Origin: DATDCY01 sp031406795 [NCBI: Candidatus Rokuibacteriota bacterium] | Lineage (GTDB): Bacteria; JAUVQV01 | DNA length: 14,383 bases | Assembly: GCA_031406795.1 (NCBI GenBank) | Contig: JANOHV010000199.1 | Span: 1-14,383, forward strand | Direction: 5' to 3' | Shown: piece by piece, positions 5,822 through 12,765 of the stretch | Numbering within the stretch: the stretch's first letter is position 1 | Layout of the letters: each line of letters begins with the position of its first letter | Made by a program: the position numbers and the translations under genes | The notes under the pieces: generated by a model | Database searches by the model: none | The model's input: only the letters and a program-made list of their open reading frames with translations | Told to the model about the DNA's origin: nothing

Positions 5822-7894
5822 CGCCGCAGCGCCGTCTCGCGCCGCTGCCGCCTCGTCGAGAACCTCCCGGAGAACGCCGGCCAGGTCCCGGAGACGATAG
5901 GGCTTCATGCAGAGTCTGGCGATGCCGAACTCCCGGGCCGTATGCTCGGTGACGAGGTTGCTGTAGCCGGTGCAAAGTATGATCGGAACGTCGGCCTTGA
6001 TCTTCCGCATCTCGACGGCCAGATCCATGCCGGTCATGCCCGGCATGGTCTGATCGGTGATGACGGCGTCGATGGTATTACGGCGCTCCCGGAATATTTC
6101 CAGAGCGGCGGAGCTGCCCAGCACGGCTGTCACGTGATACCCAAGGCCGTCCAGCAACGCCTGCCCTATTTCGATGAGCTGGGGCTCGTCATCGACGAAT
6201 AGGATGTGCTCTGTTCCGCGCGGCAGTACCGGCCTTTCCGGGACTGTTCCCTCCAGTTGCGCCTCCTGGGAGGGAAAGTAGACGTGAAAGGTCGTGCCCC
6301 TCCCTGGTTCGCTCTCGACGACGATCTTCCCGTTATGGCTTACGACGATGCCATGGACGACAGCCAGCCCCAGGCCCGTTCCCGCACCGACTTCCTTGGT
6401 GGTGAAGAACGGGTCGAAGATCTTCTTCATGGTTTCCTGGTCCATGCCGCAGCCGGTGTCGGAGACGGAGAGCCGTTCGTAGATGCCGTGGTCCAGGTGC
6501 AGCTCGCCGTCGCCGTCATCCTCGCCGATCTGAATTTCACTCACGGCGATCTGCAGCACCCCCCGCTCCCGCATCGCCTGAATGGCGTTGGTGCAGAGAT
6601 TGAGAATGAGCTGGTGAATCTGCGTGGGATCGGCCCACACCTGACGACAGGCCGCTGGTGTCTCATGACACTTGGCCGGAACATCGACCCTGAGCTCGAC
6701 GGAACTCGGCGTGGCCGCCCGCAGCGTCTTCAGGCTTTCATCCACGACTCGACAGAGGAAGATGGGCTTCTTCTCGACGATGTCCTGCCGGCTGAAGGCC
6801 AGGATCTGCTTGACGATATCCCTGGCGCGGGATGAGCCCGCGAGGATGTTGGCGATATTCTTTTGGGCCGGATGTTCATCGGCGAGGTGTCGGGTCACGA
6901 GGTCGGCGGACCCGATGATGACCGCGAGGATGTTGTTGAAGTCGTGAGCGATGCCGCCGGCCAACGTGCCCAGGGCCTCCATCTTCTGCGCCTGACGGAG
7001 CCTGGCCTCGAGCCGGTCCGTTTCCTCCCGAGCGCGCCTTGCTTCGGTGATGTCCGTGGCGATTTCAAGCCGGACCGTGCGCCCGTCGACCCAGCTGATG
7101 GCCCGGTCGTGTACGGAATACCAGCGGTCATTGCGGGCATCGTGGTGCTCCCAGGCATAGACTTCACCCGCCTGGATGGTTTGCCAGCAGATCTTGCCGG
7201 TGATATCGCCCACCAATTCCCGCCCGAATCTATTGACGAAGAGGACCTCGTGCGTCTCCATGTCGGCGACATAGATCAGCGCTTCCAGGCTGTCCATTAC
7301 CAGCCGGAACCTCTCCTCGCTCTCCTCAGCTGCCTTGGCCTGCTCGAGCGCTCGCAGGTTGGCCAGACCCATACCGGCGACCTGACGGGCGAAGCCGGAC
7401 AGGAATTCAAGGATCGCCTGGTGCTTCTCGATGGGATAGACGGGAACCTCGTCCAGGGCCCGGAGGTAGTCGTCGACGTCGAAGCCGTAGCGTTTGGCTT
7501 GGCGTCGAAAACGCTCCCGCGAGACCGCGTCGGGCACGGCATGGAGCATCTGTCCCGTGAAAACATTGGCCACATGCTTCCCCTCGATCACGACGGGGCA
7601 GCTTGAGTCGACGAGCCCGTGGGGACACTGATAGACCGCGTACGGCTGGCCCTTGCTGATCTCCTCGGCAATGTGGACGTCGCTTGCCACGCAGAGCTTC
7701 CTGGCCTCGGGGTGGATGCGGTGGAACTGCGTACAGATGCGCTGCCAGCCGGCCCCGCTGAGGACGTTGCCCTCCATGTCGATTATGGCCGACGGGATGT
7801 TGGTGGCGGCATAGAGCCGCTCGAGCATTGTCCCGAGGACAGCCGTGTCGACCAGTTCACGAAACGTGTATTTCATCGGTTGTCGCAGCAGCAT
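5816..7894 (-). CDS. Hybrid histidine kinase: PocR sensor, PAS, HisKA, HATPase, C-terminal receiver
   Basis: 692 residues, soluble, with no membrane segment or signal peptide. Residues about 10-180 are a PocR-type ligand-sensing domain with Cys54, Cys68, Cys90 and Cys99 (RICTQFHR, ARKLC, QCPHGLVDSSCP), which could bind a metal or small ligand. Residues about 192-285 are a PAS domain. The HisKA H-box is GGIAHDFNNIL with His317. The ATPase has the N-box around Asn432/Asn436, G1 DTGCGMD at 479-485 and G2 GTGLGL at 505-510. The receiver (about 560-680) has acidic DDE 568-570, phospho-acceptor Asp614 in VITDQTMPGMTG and Lys664. No output regulator is encoded next to it, so it may feed a distant regulator through phosphotransfer. 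ATG 7894 is the longest start; MKYTF at 7876 is an alternative and neither has a strong ribosome site. Its input could be a copper-related signal, but nothing shows that directly. Confidence 0.92.
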   Translation of the reverse strand: MLLRQPMKYTFRELVDTAVLGTMLERLYAATNIPSAIIDMEGNVLSGAGWQRICTQFHRIHPEARKLCVASDVHIAEEISKGQPYAVYQCPHGLVDSSCPVVIEGKHVANVFTGQMLHAVPDAVSRERFRRQAKRYGFDVDDYLRALDEVPVYPIEKHQAILEFLSGFARQVAGMGLANLRALEQAKAAEESEERFRLVMDSLEALIYVADMETHEVLFVNRFGRELVGDITGKICWQTIQAGEVYAWEHHDARNDRWYSVHDRAISWVDGRTVRLEIATDITEARRAREETDRLEARLRQAQKMEALGTLAGGIAHDFNNILAVIIGSADLVTRHLADEHPAQKNIANILAGSSRARDIVKQILAFSRQDIVEKKPIFLCRVVDESLKTLRAATPSSVELRVDVPAKCHETPAACRQVWADPTQIHQLILNLCTNAIQAMRERGVLQIAVSEIQIGEDDGDGELHLDHGIYERLSVSDTGCGMDQETMKKIFDPFFTTKEVGAGTGLGLAVVHGIVVSHNGKIVVESEPGRGTTFHVYFPSQEAQLEGTVPERPVLPRGTEHILFVDDEPQLIEIGQALLDGLGYHVTAVLGSSAALEIFRERRNTIDAVITDQTMPGMTGMDLAVEMRKIKADVPIILCTGYSNLVTEHTAREFGIARLCMKPYRLRDLAGVLREVLDEAAAARDGAAAL

Positions 7895-7911
7895 CCAGAC
7901 TGAGTGTTCTG

Positions 7912-7952
7912 TCTCATGAAATGATTTTCATGAGATCCCGTGGGATAGTCAA
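7912..7952 (-). promoter_or_regulatory. Kinase promoter with a perfect 24-bp operator-like palindrome
   Basis: On the minus strand TTGACT (7952-7947) is followed by a 17-nt spacer and GAAAAT (7929-7924), a plausible sigma-70 promoter for the kinase. A perfect inverted repeat with arm TCTCATGAAA, centre TGAT and its complement covers 7912-7935 and overlaps the -10 element. ATCCC-GT-GGGAT (7935-7946) is a second, shorter dyad in the spacer. This placement suits a repressor. Confidence 0.55.
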
Positions 7953-8189
7953 TGCTCGATCAGTCGCAGTTCCGTATCCCGGCGCATCGCATCCCCCTCT
8001 GCCAGTAAGATGTGAATATCCATGGAATGTTACAATGCACTGATCCTCAATGGTGTCTGGGGGTCCTTGAGGGCGCCCTCACAGGTGACGAAATCGGCGC
8101 TTTACCTCTGGGGTATACCTCGCGGAGGTTATCGGGGAACTTGGGATGAGCAAGATGGGGGAAAAGGCTATCACCGCGGACTCCCCGGC
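7953..8189. other. Intergenic region before the helicase gene
   Basis: It holds a perfect 14-bp palindrome TGAGGGCGCCCTCA (8068-8081) and a 15-codon reading frame from ATG 8145 (MSKMGEKAITADSPA) whose TGA overlaps the helicase ATG at 8190. The longer frame from 8022 adds 56 residues to the helicase that do not resemble the family. I see no strong -35/-10 pair for the helicase operon. Confidence 0.35.
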
Positions 8190-10388
8190 ATGACAACGCC
8201 GTTCCACAGCAAGTATTGGGCGAATGAACTTACGCTCCGGGCGGCGGCGGAAAGCATCGAGTCGTTAACCCGTTCCATCGCGGGCGCCCGCGTCGACCTC
8301 AATCCCCACCAGGTTGACGCCGCCCTTTTCGCGCTTCGCTCACCGCTCACCAAAGGCGTCGTTCTGGCCGATGAAGTCGGCTTGGGGAAAACCATCGAGG
8401 CGGGCATCGTCATCGCCCAGCGCTGGGCCGAGCGGAGACGCCGGATTCTTCTCATCGTGCCCGCGACGCTCCGCAAGCAATGGCAACAGGAACTCGAATC
8501 CAAGTTCTACCTCCCCACGGCAGTCCTCGACTCGAAAATCTTCAACGACCTTGTGTCCAACGGCAACGTCAATCCGTTCGGGATGGCGGACAGGTTGATC
8601 GTCTGCTCGTATCACTTCGCGTCAGCAAAAGCACAGGAAATCAGCCACGTCCCATGGGACTTGGTCGTGATCGATGAGGCTCATCGTCTTCGGAACGTCT
8701 ACCGCAAGTCAAGCAAGCTCGCCCGCAGCGTCGTGGACGCGGTCGCTCATGCTCCCAAGCTTCTGGTCACGGCCACGCCGCTCCAGAACTCGCTCATGGA
8801 GCTTTACGGCCTGGCCAGCGTTATTGACGACCACATCTTCGGCGACGCCGCTTCGTTCCGTGATCAGTTCGTGCGGGCGGCGGACGAACGACAACGCAAC
8901 GCCGCACTGCGGGACCGCCTCCGTCCGATCTGCATCCGGACACTCCGAAAACAGGTTGTCGAATACATCCCCTTCACACGGCGCGTTGCCGTGACGCAGG
9001 ATTTCCGTCCAGGGGACGAAGAGCACGCGCTCTACGAGAGCCTTTCCGCCTATCTTCAGCGCGACGGACTGATCGCCCTGCCTGCCGGCCAACGAACGCT
9101 CATCACCTTGGTGCTTCGAAAACTATTGGCGTCATCTACGTTCGCCATTGCAAAGACGCTCGACCGTTTGGTCGCGCGGCTTGAAGGCATCTCATCCAGC
9201 CAGGCGCTTCTTCTGGATGATGAGGACGTTGAAGGTGTGGACGAACTCCTGGATGAATTGGAAGAACAGGAAGAGGATGCCGCAGGGGACAATCCGCAAG
9301 AAGACAGGCCGATTGACCCGGAAATTCTGAAGGCGGAACTGGCCGATCTGCGCGGATTTATAGAAATGGCACGCAGGATTACCGTCAACGCCAAGGGTGA
9401 GGCGCTCATCCCGGGGCTTAAGATCGCCTTCGAGCGCGCCGAGCGGCTGGGGGCGCATCGGAAGGCCGTCATTTTCACCGAATCGCGGCGTACCCAGCAA
9501 TATCTCTTCGATCTGCTGTCCGCCCGGGGGTACAAAGATCAACTGGTGCTGATCAACGGATCGAACAGCGACCCGCATTCGGGGAACATCTATCGCCAAT
9601 GGCGTGAACGTCACGCCGGGCAGGAAGTGATAACCGGGTCCAGGCCCGTGGACATCAGGGCGGCCATCGTCGAGCACTTTCGTGATTACGCGACCATCCT
9701 TATCGCCACCGAGGCCGCCGCCGAGGGTGTCAACCTTCAGTTCTGTTCTCTGGTTGTCAACTATGATCTGCCGTGGAACCCCCAGCGCATCGAGCAACGG
9801 ATCGGCCGTTGTCACCGCTACGGGCAGAAGCACGACGTGGTGGTCGTCAACTTCCTGAACCGCCGCAACGAGGCTGACCAGCGTGTCCTGGAACTCCTGA
9901 GCGAGAAGTTCAAGCTTTTTGATGGCGTCTTCGGGGCAAGCGACGAGATCTTGGGCGCCCTCGAATCCGGCGTGGACATTGAGCGGCGCATCGCCCAGGT
10001 CTATCAAACCTGCCGGAACGTCGACGAGATCAAGGCTGCGTTCGACAGACTTCAGGCCGATTTGGAAGAACAGATTCAGTCCCGCATGGCCCAGACACGC
10101 GAGGTGCCGCTCGAGCATTTCGACGAGGATGTGAGTGCCCGCCTGCGCGTAAACCGTTACAAGACACTGGAGACGCTCTCCTACCGCGAACGAAGCCTTC
10201 TGGAACTGACGCGCACGGAGTTGAACGAAGAGGCCCGATTCGAGGCTGACCGGCCACGTTTCCTCTATTCCGGCGCCCGCGCCCGGCAGGGCTGGTATCA
10301 CTTTGACTGGAAGGAAGCGAGAAGACGGGCGACACCTTCTATCGGCAGGACCATCCACTTGCCGCTCAACTTATCGAACAGGCTCTGA
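8190..10388 (+). CDS. SNF2/HepA-type helicase, N-terminal part (frame broken near 10328)
   Basis: SF2 helicase of the SNF2/RapA group, an ATP-driven DNA translocase. The start at ATG 8190 gives MTTPFHSKYWANELTLR, as in relatives; the upstream ATG 8022 adds unrelated sequence. Motifs by residue: DLNPHQVDAALFAL (36-49), Walker A LADEVGLGKT (59-68), DEAH (162-165), TATPLQN (194-200). In the C-terminal helicase lobe there are KAVIFTESRRT (about 425), TEAAAEGVNLQ (507-517) and QRIGRCHRYGQ (536-546). After WYHFDWKEA the frame turns to unrelated sequence (RRRATPSIGR...) and stops at 10388, while the next frame continues the family sequence (see 10442-11134). The joined product would be about 981 residues. 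It heads a cluster with AlbA_2, DinD and methyltransferase genes. Its sequence suggests DrmD-type or type III-linked helicases, but the class depends on genes beyond the window. Confidence 0.9.
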   Translation: MTTPFHSKYWANELTLRAAAESIESLTRSIAGARVDLNPHQVDAALFALRSPLTKGVVLADEVGLGKTIEAGIVIAQRWAERRRRILLIVPATLRKQWQQELESKFYLPTAVLDSKIFNDLVSNGNVNPFGMADRLIVCSYHFASAKAQEISHVPWDLVVIDEAHRLRNVYRKSSKLARSVVDAVAHAPKLLVTATPLQNSLMELYGLASVIDDHIFGDAASFRDQFVRAADERQRNAALRDRLRPICIRTLRKQVVEYIPFTRRVAVTQDFRPGDEEHALYESLSAYLQRDGLIALPAGQRTLITLVLRKLLASSTFAIAKTLDRLVARLEGISSSQALLLDDEDVEGVDELLDELEEQEEDAAGDNPQEDRPIDPEILKAELADLRGFIEMARRITVNAKGEALIPGLKIAFERAERLGAHRKAVIFTESRRTQQYLFDLLSARGYKDQLVLINGSNSDPHSGNIYRQWRERHAGQEVITGSRPVDIRAAIVEHFRDYATILIATEAAAEGVNLQFCSLVVNYDLPWNPQRIEQRIGRCHRYGQKHDVVVVNFLNRRNEADQRVLELLSEKFKLFDGVFGASDEILGALESGVDIERRIAQVYQTCRNVDEIKAAFDRLQADLEEQIQSRMAQTREVPLEHFDEDVSARLRVNRYKTLETLSYRERSLLELTRTELNEEARFEADRPRFLYSGARARQGWYHFDWKEARRRATPSIGRTIHLPLNLSNRL

Positions 10389-10441
10389 ACCGCGATCTTC
10401 CGCCGGCTACAGTTGCGCTGGACTATGCAGCGCATCGGCAA

Positions 10442-11134
10442 GTGATCAGTGTTCTTAAACCGCTTGTTGGTTCTTCGGGCTGGCTCGAACTCTCGAAACT
10501 CACGGTGGAGTCACTCGACACGGAGGAATTCCTCGCTTTCGCAGCGCAGACCGACGCCGGCCAGTTGCTCGACGCGGAGGTCTGCCGGAAATTGCTGCTT
10601 CTGCCTGCCAAGACCGAAGACCAACCGCCGGGCCTTGCGCCGGACCTTTCGGCGATTCGTCAAGCCGAGATGCAGGGCATGATCAAGCAGGTGGAGGAGC
10701 GCAACGGGAAGTTCTTCGATGAGGAAGTCCTCAAGCTCGACCGCTGGTCCGACGACCTCAAGCAGGGGTTGGAGCGGGAGATCAAGGAATTCGACAAGCA
10801 GATTCGGGAGGCCCGTCGGACAACGGCGCTGGCCGCATCCCTGCACGATAAACTGGAAGCCCAGAAGGTCATCAAGGCGTTGGAGAGAGCCAGAAACCGC
10901 AAGCGGCGAGATCTGTTTGATGCGCAAGACGCCATCGACTCCCAGCGTGACGAACTGATCGGACGCATCGAGAAGCAACTTCAACAACGTCATTCGTCGA
11001 AGCCGGTGTTTACGTTCCGGTGGAGGTTGGCTGAGAAAAACGCCGGCCGGGAAGCACCCTTTCCCATGCCGCGTAGGGGCCCAGTCAGCGACCCAGTCAA
11101 CCGACCCAGTGGACCGACCCAGTGCTACAGTTGA
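10442..11134 (+). CDS. C-terminal part of the same SNF2/HepA helicase, out of frame with the first part
   Basis: This frame reads back without a stop to 10328, giving GDTFYRQDHPLAAQLIEQAL, which directly continues WYHFDWKEA of the first part once one base is added in the GGG run at 10327-10329. A GTG at 10442 could start it, but more likely it is the tail of the upstream gene. Recognisable pieces are SGWLELSKLTVESLDTEEFL, then a long charged coiled coil (MIKQVEERNGKFFDEEVLKL, then LKQGLEREIKEFDKQI) and the end FTFRWRLA. The last 32 codons after that run through a CCCAGT repeat and look like read-through into noncoding sequence. As an independent protein it would have no enzymatic motif. Confidence 0.75.
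   Translation: MISVLKPLVGSSGWLELSKLTVESLDTEEFLAFAAQTDAGQLLDAEVCRKLLLLPAKTEDQPPGLAPDLSAIRQAEMQGMIKQVEERNGKFFDEEVLKLDRWSDDLKQGLEREIKEFDKQIREARRTTALAASLHDKLEAQKVIKALERARNRKRRDLFDAQDAIDSQRDELIGRIEKQLQQRHSSKPVFTFRWRLAEKNAGREAPFPMPRRGPVSDPVNRPSGPTQCYS
11080..11123 (+). repeat. Short tandem repeat at the helicase 3' end
   Basis: CCCAGT recurs at 11080, 11092, 11105 and 11118 (spacing 12, 13, 13), as units of the form CCCAGTNNNCCGA. It encodes the odd tail DPVNRPSGP of the helicase fragment. Slippage here could have displaced the normal stop. Confidence 0.6.
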
Positions 11135-11185
11135 TGAGTGTCTCGCATACAGAGATGTGTTCATGAACCAAAGCGAGGTTGAGCC

Positions 11186-11848
11186 ATGACTCCCGCAGAA
11201 TTGAGAATTCTGATTCAGGAAGGAAAAGGCACGACGCTGGAGTTCAAGGAGAACCTTTCCGCGGCGTTCGCGCGGGAATTGGTGGGGATGGCCAAAACTA
11301 TCGGCGGCAGGATTCTGCTCGGCGTGCGTGACGATGGCACCGTTGCCGGGGTAAAGGACACGAACAACGAGCCAGTGTTCGAGGAGACCGGCTTTGTCAC
11401 CGCCACCTTCTTCCCGAATCCTGTCGTGAGGGCGCAGGCGGGGAGCAATTCGGCACCTGGCCGGCACAAAGTCGCGGGTGAAGTCGCAGCCCATGATGAG
11501 GCCCATGACGAGGCCCATGAGCCCATCAGCGGCATCGAACACAGGCTCCTGTCCGCATGCGCCGATGAAGCGAGAAGCACTCCCGATCTGCTAGGTGTTC
11601 TGGGCTATAGGATTCGGACAGCCAATTTCAAGATTGCTCTTCGGCAGATATTGACTCGTGGATTCCTGGTAATGACCATCCCGGACAAGTCTCGAAGCCG
11701 TATGCAGCGCTATCGGATCACGCCCCTCGGGCTTGAAGTCCTGAAGAAGACCAAGGAGAAGAAGTATATGGAGAAGATCGACATCACCAGGGCGGATCTG
11801 GTCCGTGGCCCGGCTAGCCGACCAGCCGGTTTCAGAAATACCGGCTGA
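11186..11848 (+). CDS. AlbA_2/Schlafen-type ATP-binding regulator, apparently lacking its middle
   Basis: 220 residues, where intact relatives are usually 400-550 (family knowledge). The N-terminus is a clear AlbA_2 domain start: LEFKENLSAAFARELVGMAK and GGRILLGVRDDGTVAGVKDTN (to residue about 61). It then jumps straight to NEPVFEETGFVTATFFPNP, which in relatives lies some 250-300 residues later near the end of the ATPase part. The join is in frame, so the protein may still be made. A His/Asp/Glu repeat (AHDEAHDEAHEP) follows, then a winged helix with LLGVLGYRIRTANFKIALRQ and SRMQRYRITPLGLEVL. The usual role is DNA-binding or regulation in defence and stress clusters. The ribosome site is moderate (GCGAGG). 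Lying between a helicase and dinD, it probably regulated or assisted the cluster. Loss of activity is likely. Confidence 0.72.
   Translation: MTPAELRILIQEGKGTTLEFKENLSAAFARELVGMAKTIGGRILLGVRDDGTVAGVKDTNNEPVFEETGFVTATFFPNPVVRAQAGSNSAPGRHKVAGEVAAHDEAHDEAHEPISGIEHRLLSACADEARSTPDLLGVLGYRIRTANFKIALRQILTRGFLVMTIPDKSRSRMQRYRITPLGLEVLKKTKEKKYMEKIDITRADLVRGPASRPAGFRNTG
11489..11520 (+). repeat. 12-bp tandem repeat coding AHDE
   Basis: GCCCATGATGAG (11489) and GCCCATGACGAG (11501) are followed by GCCCATGA (11513). It keeps frame and encodes AHDEAHDEAHEP between the ATPase remnant and the winged helix of the AlbA_2 protein. Repeat-number change would alter linker length without a frameshift. Confidence 0.7.
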
Positions 11849-11904
11849 CGGAAAAGGGCCGCCAGGTTCTGCGCATCAAACCGGAGAAGGACGAAAGGAC
11901 TGAT
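11821..11904 (+). pseudogene. Relic of a second winged-helix end, between AlbA_2 gene and dinD
   Basis: In a frame different from the AlbA_2 gene the DNA reads TSRFQKYRLTEKGRQVLRIK and on to PEKDERTD. It parallels the end of the AlbA_2 winged helix upstream (SRMQRYRITPLGLEVLKKTK). A TAG lies just before it (11815-11817). This looks like the tail of a second copy or of the original gene end displaced by rearrangement. It has no start and is not a gene on its own. Confidence 0.5.
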
Positions 11905-11905
11905 A

Positions 11906-12760
11906 ATGGAAAGAGAATTGATAGTCCGGCTGAACAAATCGTTCGAGGACACTGCGTACGAGGATAACGGTGTCGAGTATTGGTTGGCCCGCGACTTACA
12001 AAAATTGCTTGAATACGATGAGTGGAGGAACTTCACGAAGGTAATCGAGAAAGCGAGAGTTTCATGCCTGACGGCAAAACAGAACCCGACTCACCATTTT
12101 GTTGACGTCAACAAAATGGTAGATCTTGGGTCCGGCGGCCAACGGCAGGTTGATGACTTCATGCTCACCCGCTATGCCTGCTACCTCATTGCCCAGAATG
12201 GCGACCCGCGCAAGGAAAGCATTGCCTTTGCCCAAAGCTATTTCGCTATCCAGACGCGTAAGCAGGAGCTGCTGGAGGAGCGCCTCGCGTTGGTGGAGCG
12301 GCTGAATGCCCGGCAGAAACTTGTCGCCACCGAATCCGAACTCTCTAAAATCATCTATGAGCGCGGCGTGGACGATCAGGGCTTCGGCCGCATTCGCAGC
12401 AAGGGCGACCAGGCTCTTTTCGGTGGTTTGACCACGCTTCAAATGAAGAAGAAGCTTGGGACGCCCGGAAACAGGCCGCTGGCGGACTTCCTGCCCACCA
12501 TCACCATCAAGGCCAAGGACTTGGCGACCGAAATCACCAATTTCAATGTGAAGAAGCACGATCTTCGCGGCGAGCCGTCCATCACCGGCGAGCATGTGAA
12601 GAACAATCGGGATGTGCGCGGGGTACTGGCCAAGAGTGGCATCAAGCCGGAGGAGCTGCCGCCCGAGGAGGACCTGAAAAAGCTCGAACGACGGGTGAAA
12701 GCCGGCGAAAAACGGCTGGGCAAAGGCACCAAGAAATTCACGCGGAAAGCTGAGAACTGA
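11906..12760 (+). CDS. dinD: DinD-like protein (DNA damage-inducible protein D family)
   Basis: 284 residues, normal length, intact. The start ATG 11906 has AAAGGA about 8 nt upstream. Family features: YWLARDLQKLLEYDEWRNFT (Bro-N-like fold, residues about 25-45), KARVSCL, HFVDVNKMVDLGSGGQRQVD, DFMLTRYACYLIAQNGDPRK (85-104), SYFAIQTRKQE, and RGVDDQGFGRIRSKGDQALF. The C-terminus is basic (AGEKRLGKGTKKFTRKAEN). E. coli DinD inhibits RecA strand exchange and is LexA-controlled (established); here no LexA-type box is evident upstream. Genes of this family often sit within restriction or defence clusters, and it is only 5 bp before the methyltransferase gene. A 28-bp perfect palindrome lies inside its coding region at 12093-12120. 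Confidence 0.9.
   Translation: MERELIVRLNKSFEDTAYEDNGVEYWLARDLQKLLEYDEWRNFTKVIEKARVSCLTAKQNPTHHFVDVNKMVDLGSGGQRQVDDFMLTRYACYLIAQNGDPRKESIAFAQSYFAIQTRKQELLEERLALVERLNARQKLVATESELSKIIYERGVDDQGFGRIRSKGDQALFGGLTTLQMKKKLGTPGNRPLADFLPTITIKAKDLATEITNFNVKKHDLRGEPSITGEHVKNNRDVRGVLAKSGIKPEELPPEEDLKKLERRVKAGEKRLGKGTKKFTRKAEN
12093..12120. repeat. 28-bp perfect palindrome inside dinD
   Basis: The arm ACCATTTTGTTGAC (12093-12106) is followed directly by its exact reverse complement to 12120, with no spacer. It codes for HFVDVNKMV, which still fits the DinD family. It could extrude as a cruciform or form a hairpin in mRNA, or bind a dimeric protein. Confidence 0.9.
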
Positions 12761-12765
12761 GCCAT

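Noticed and set aside
7990-8020. Sigma-54-like TGGCAG ... TGC on the minus strand before the kinase
   Set aside because: Spacing between GG and GC is one base too long, and a better sigma-70 pair lies closer to the gene.
8022-8189. 56-codon extension of the helicase from ATG 8022
   Set aside because: No ribosome site and no family resemblance; MTTPFHSKYW at 8190 fits relatives.
10320-10336. Programmed -1 frameshift in the helicase
   Set aside because: No slippery heptamer and no evident stimulatory stem; a lost G explains it better.
9192-10358. Minus-strand frame of 388 codons opposite the helicase
   Set aside because: Shadow of clear helicase motifs on the plus strand.
10511-11542. Minus-strand frame of 343 codons opposite helicase tail and AlbA_2 gene
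   Set aside because: Antisense of recognised plus-strand domains; no domain of its own.
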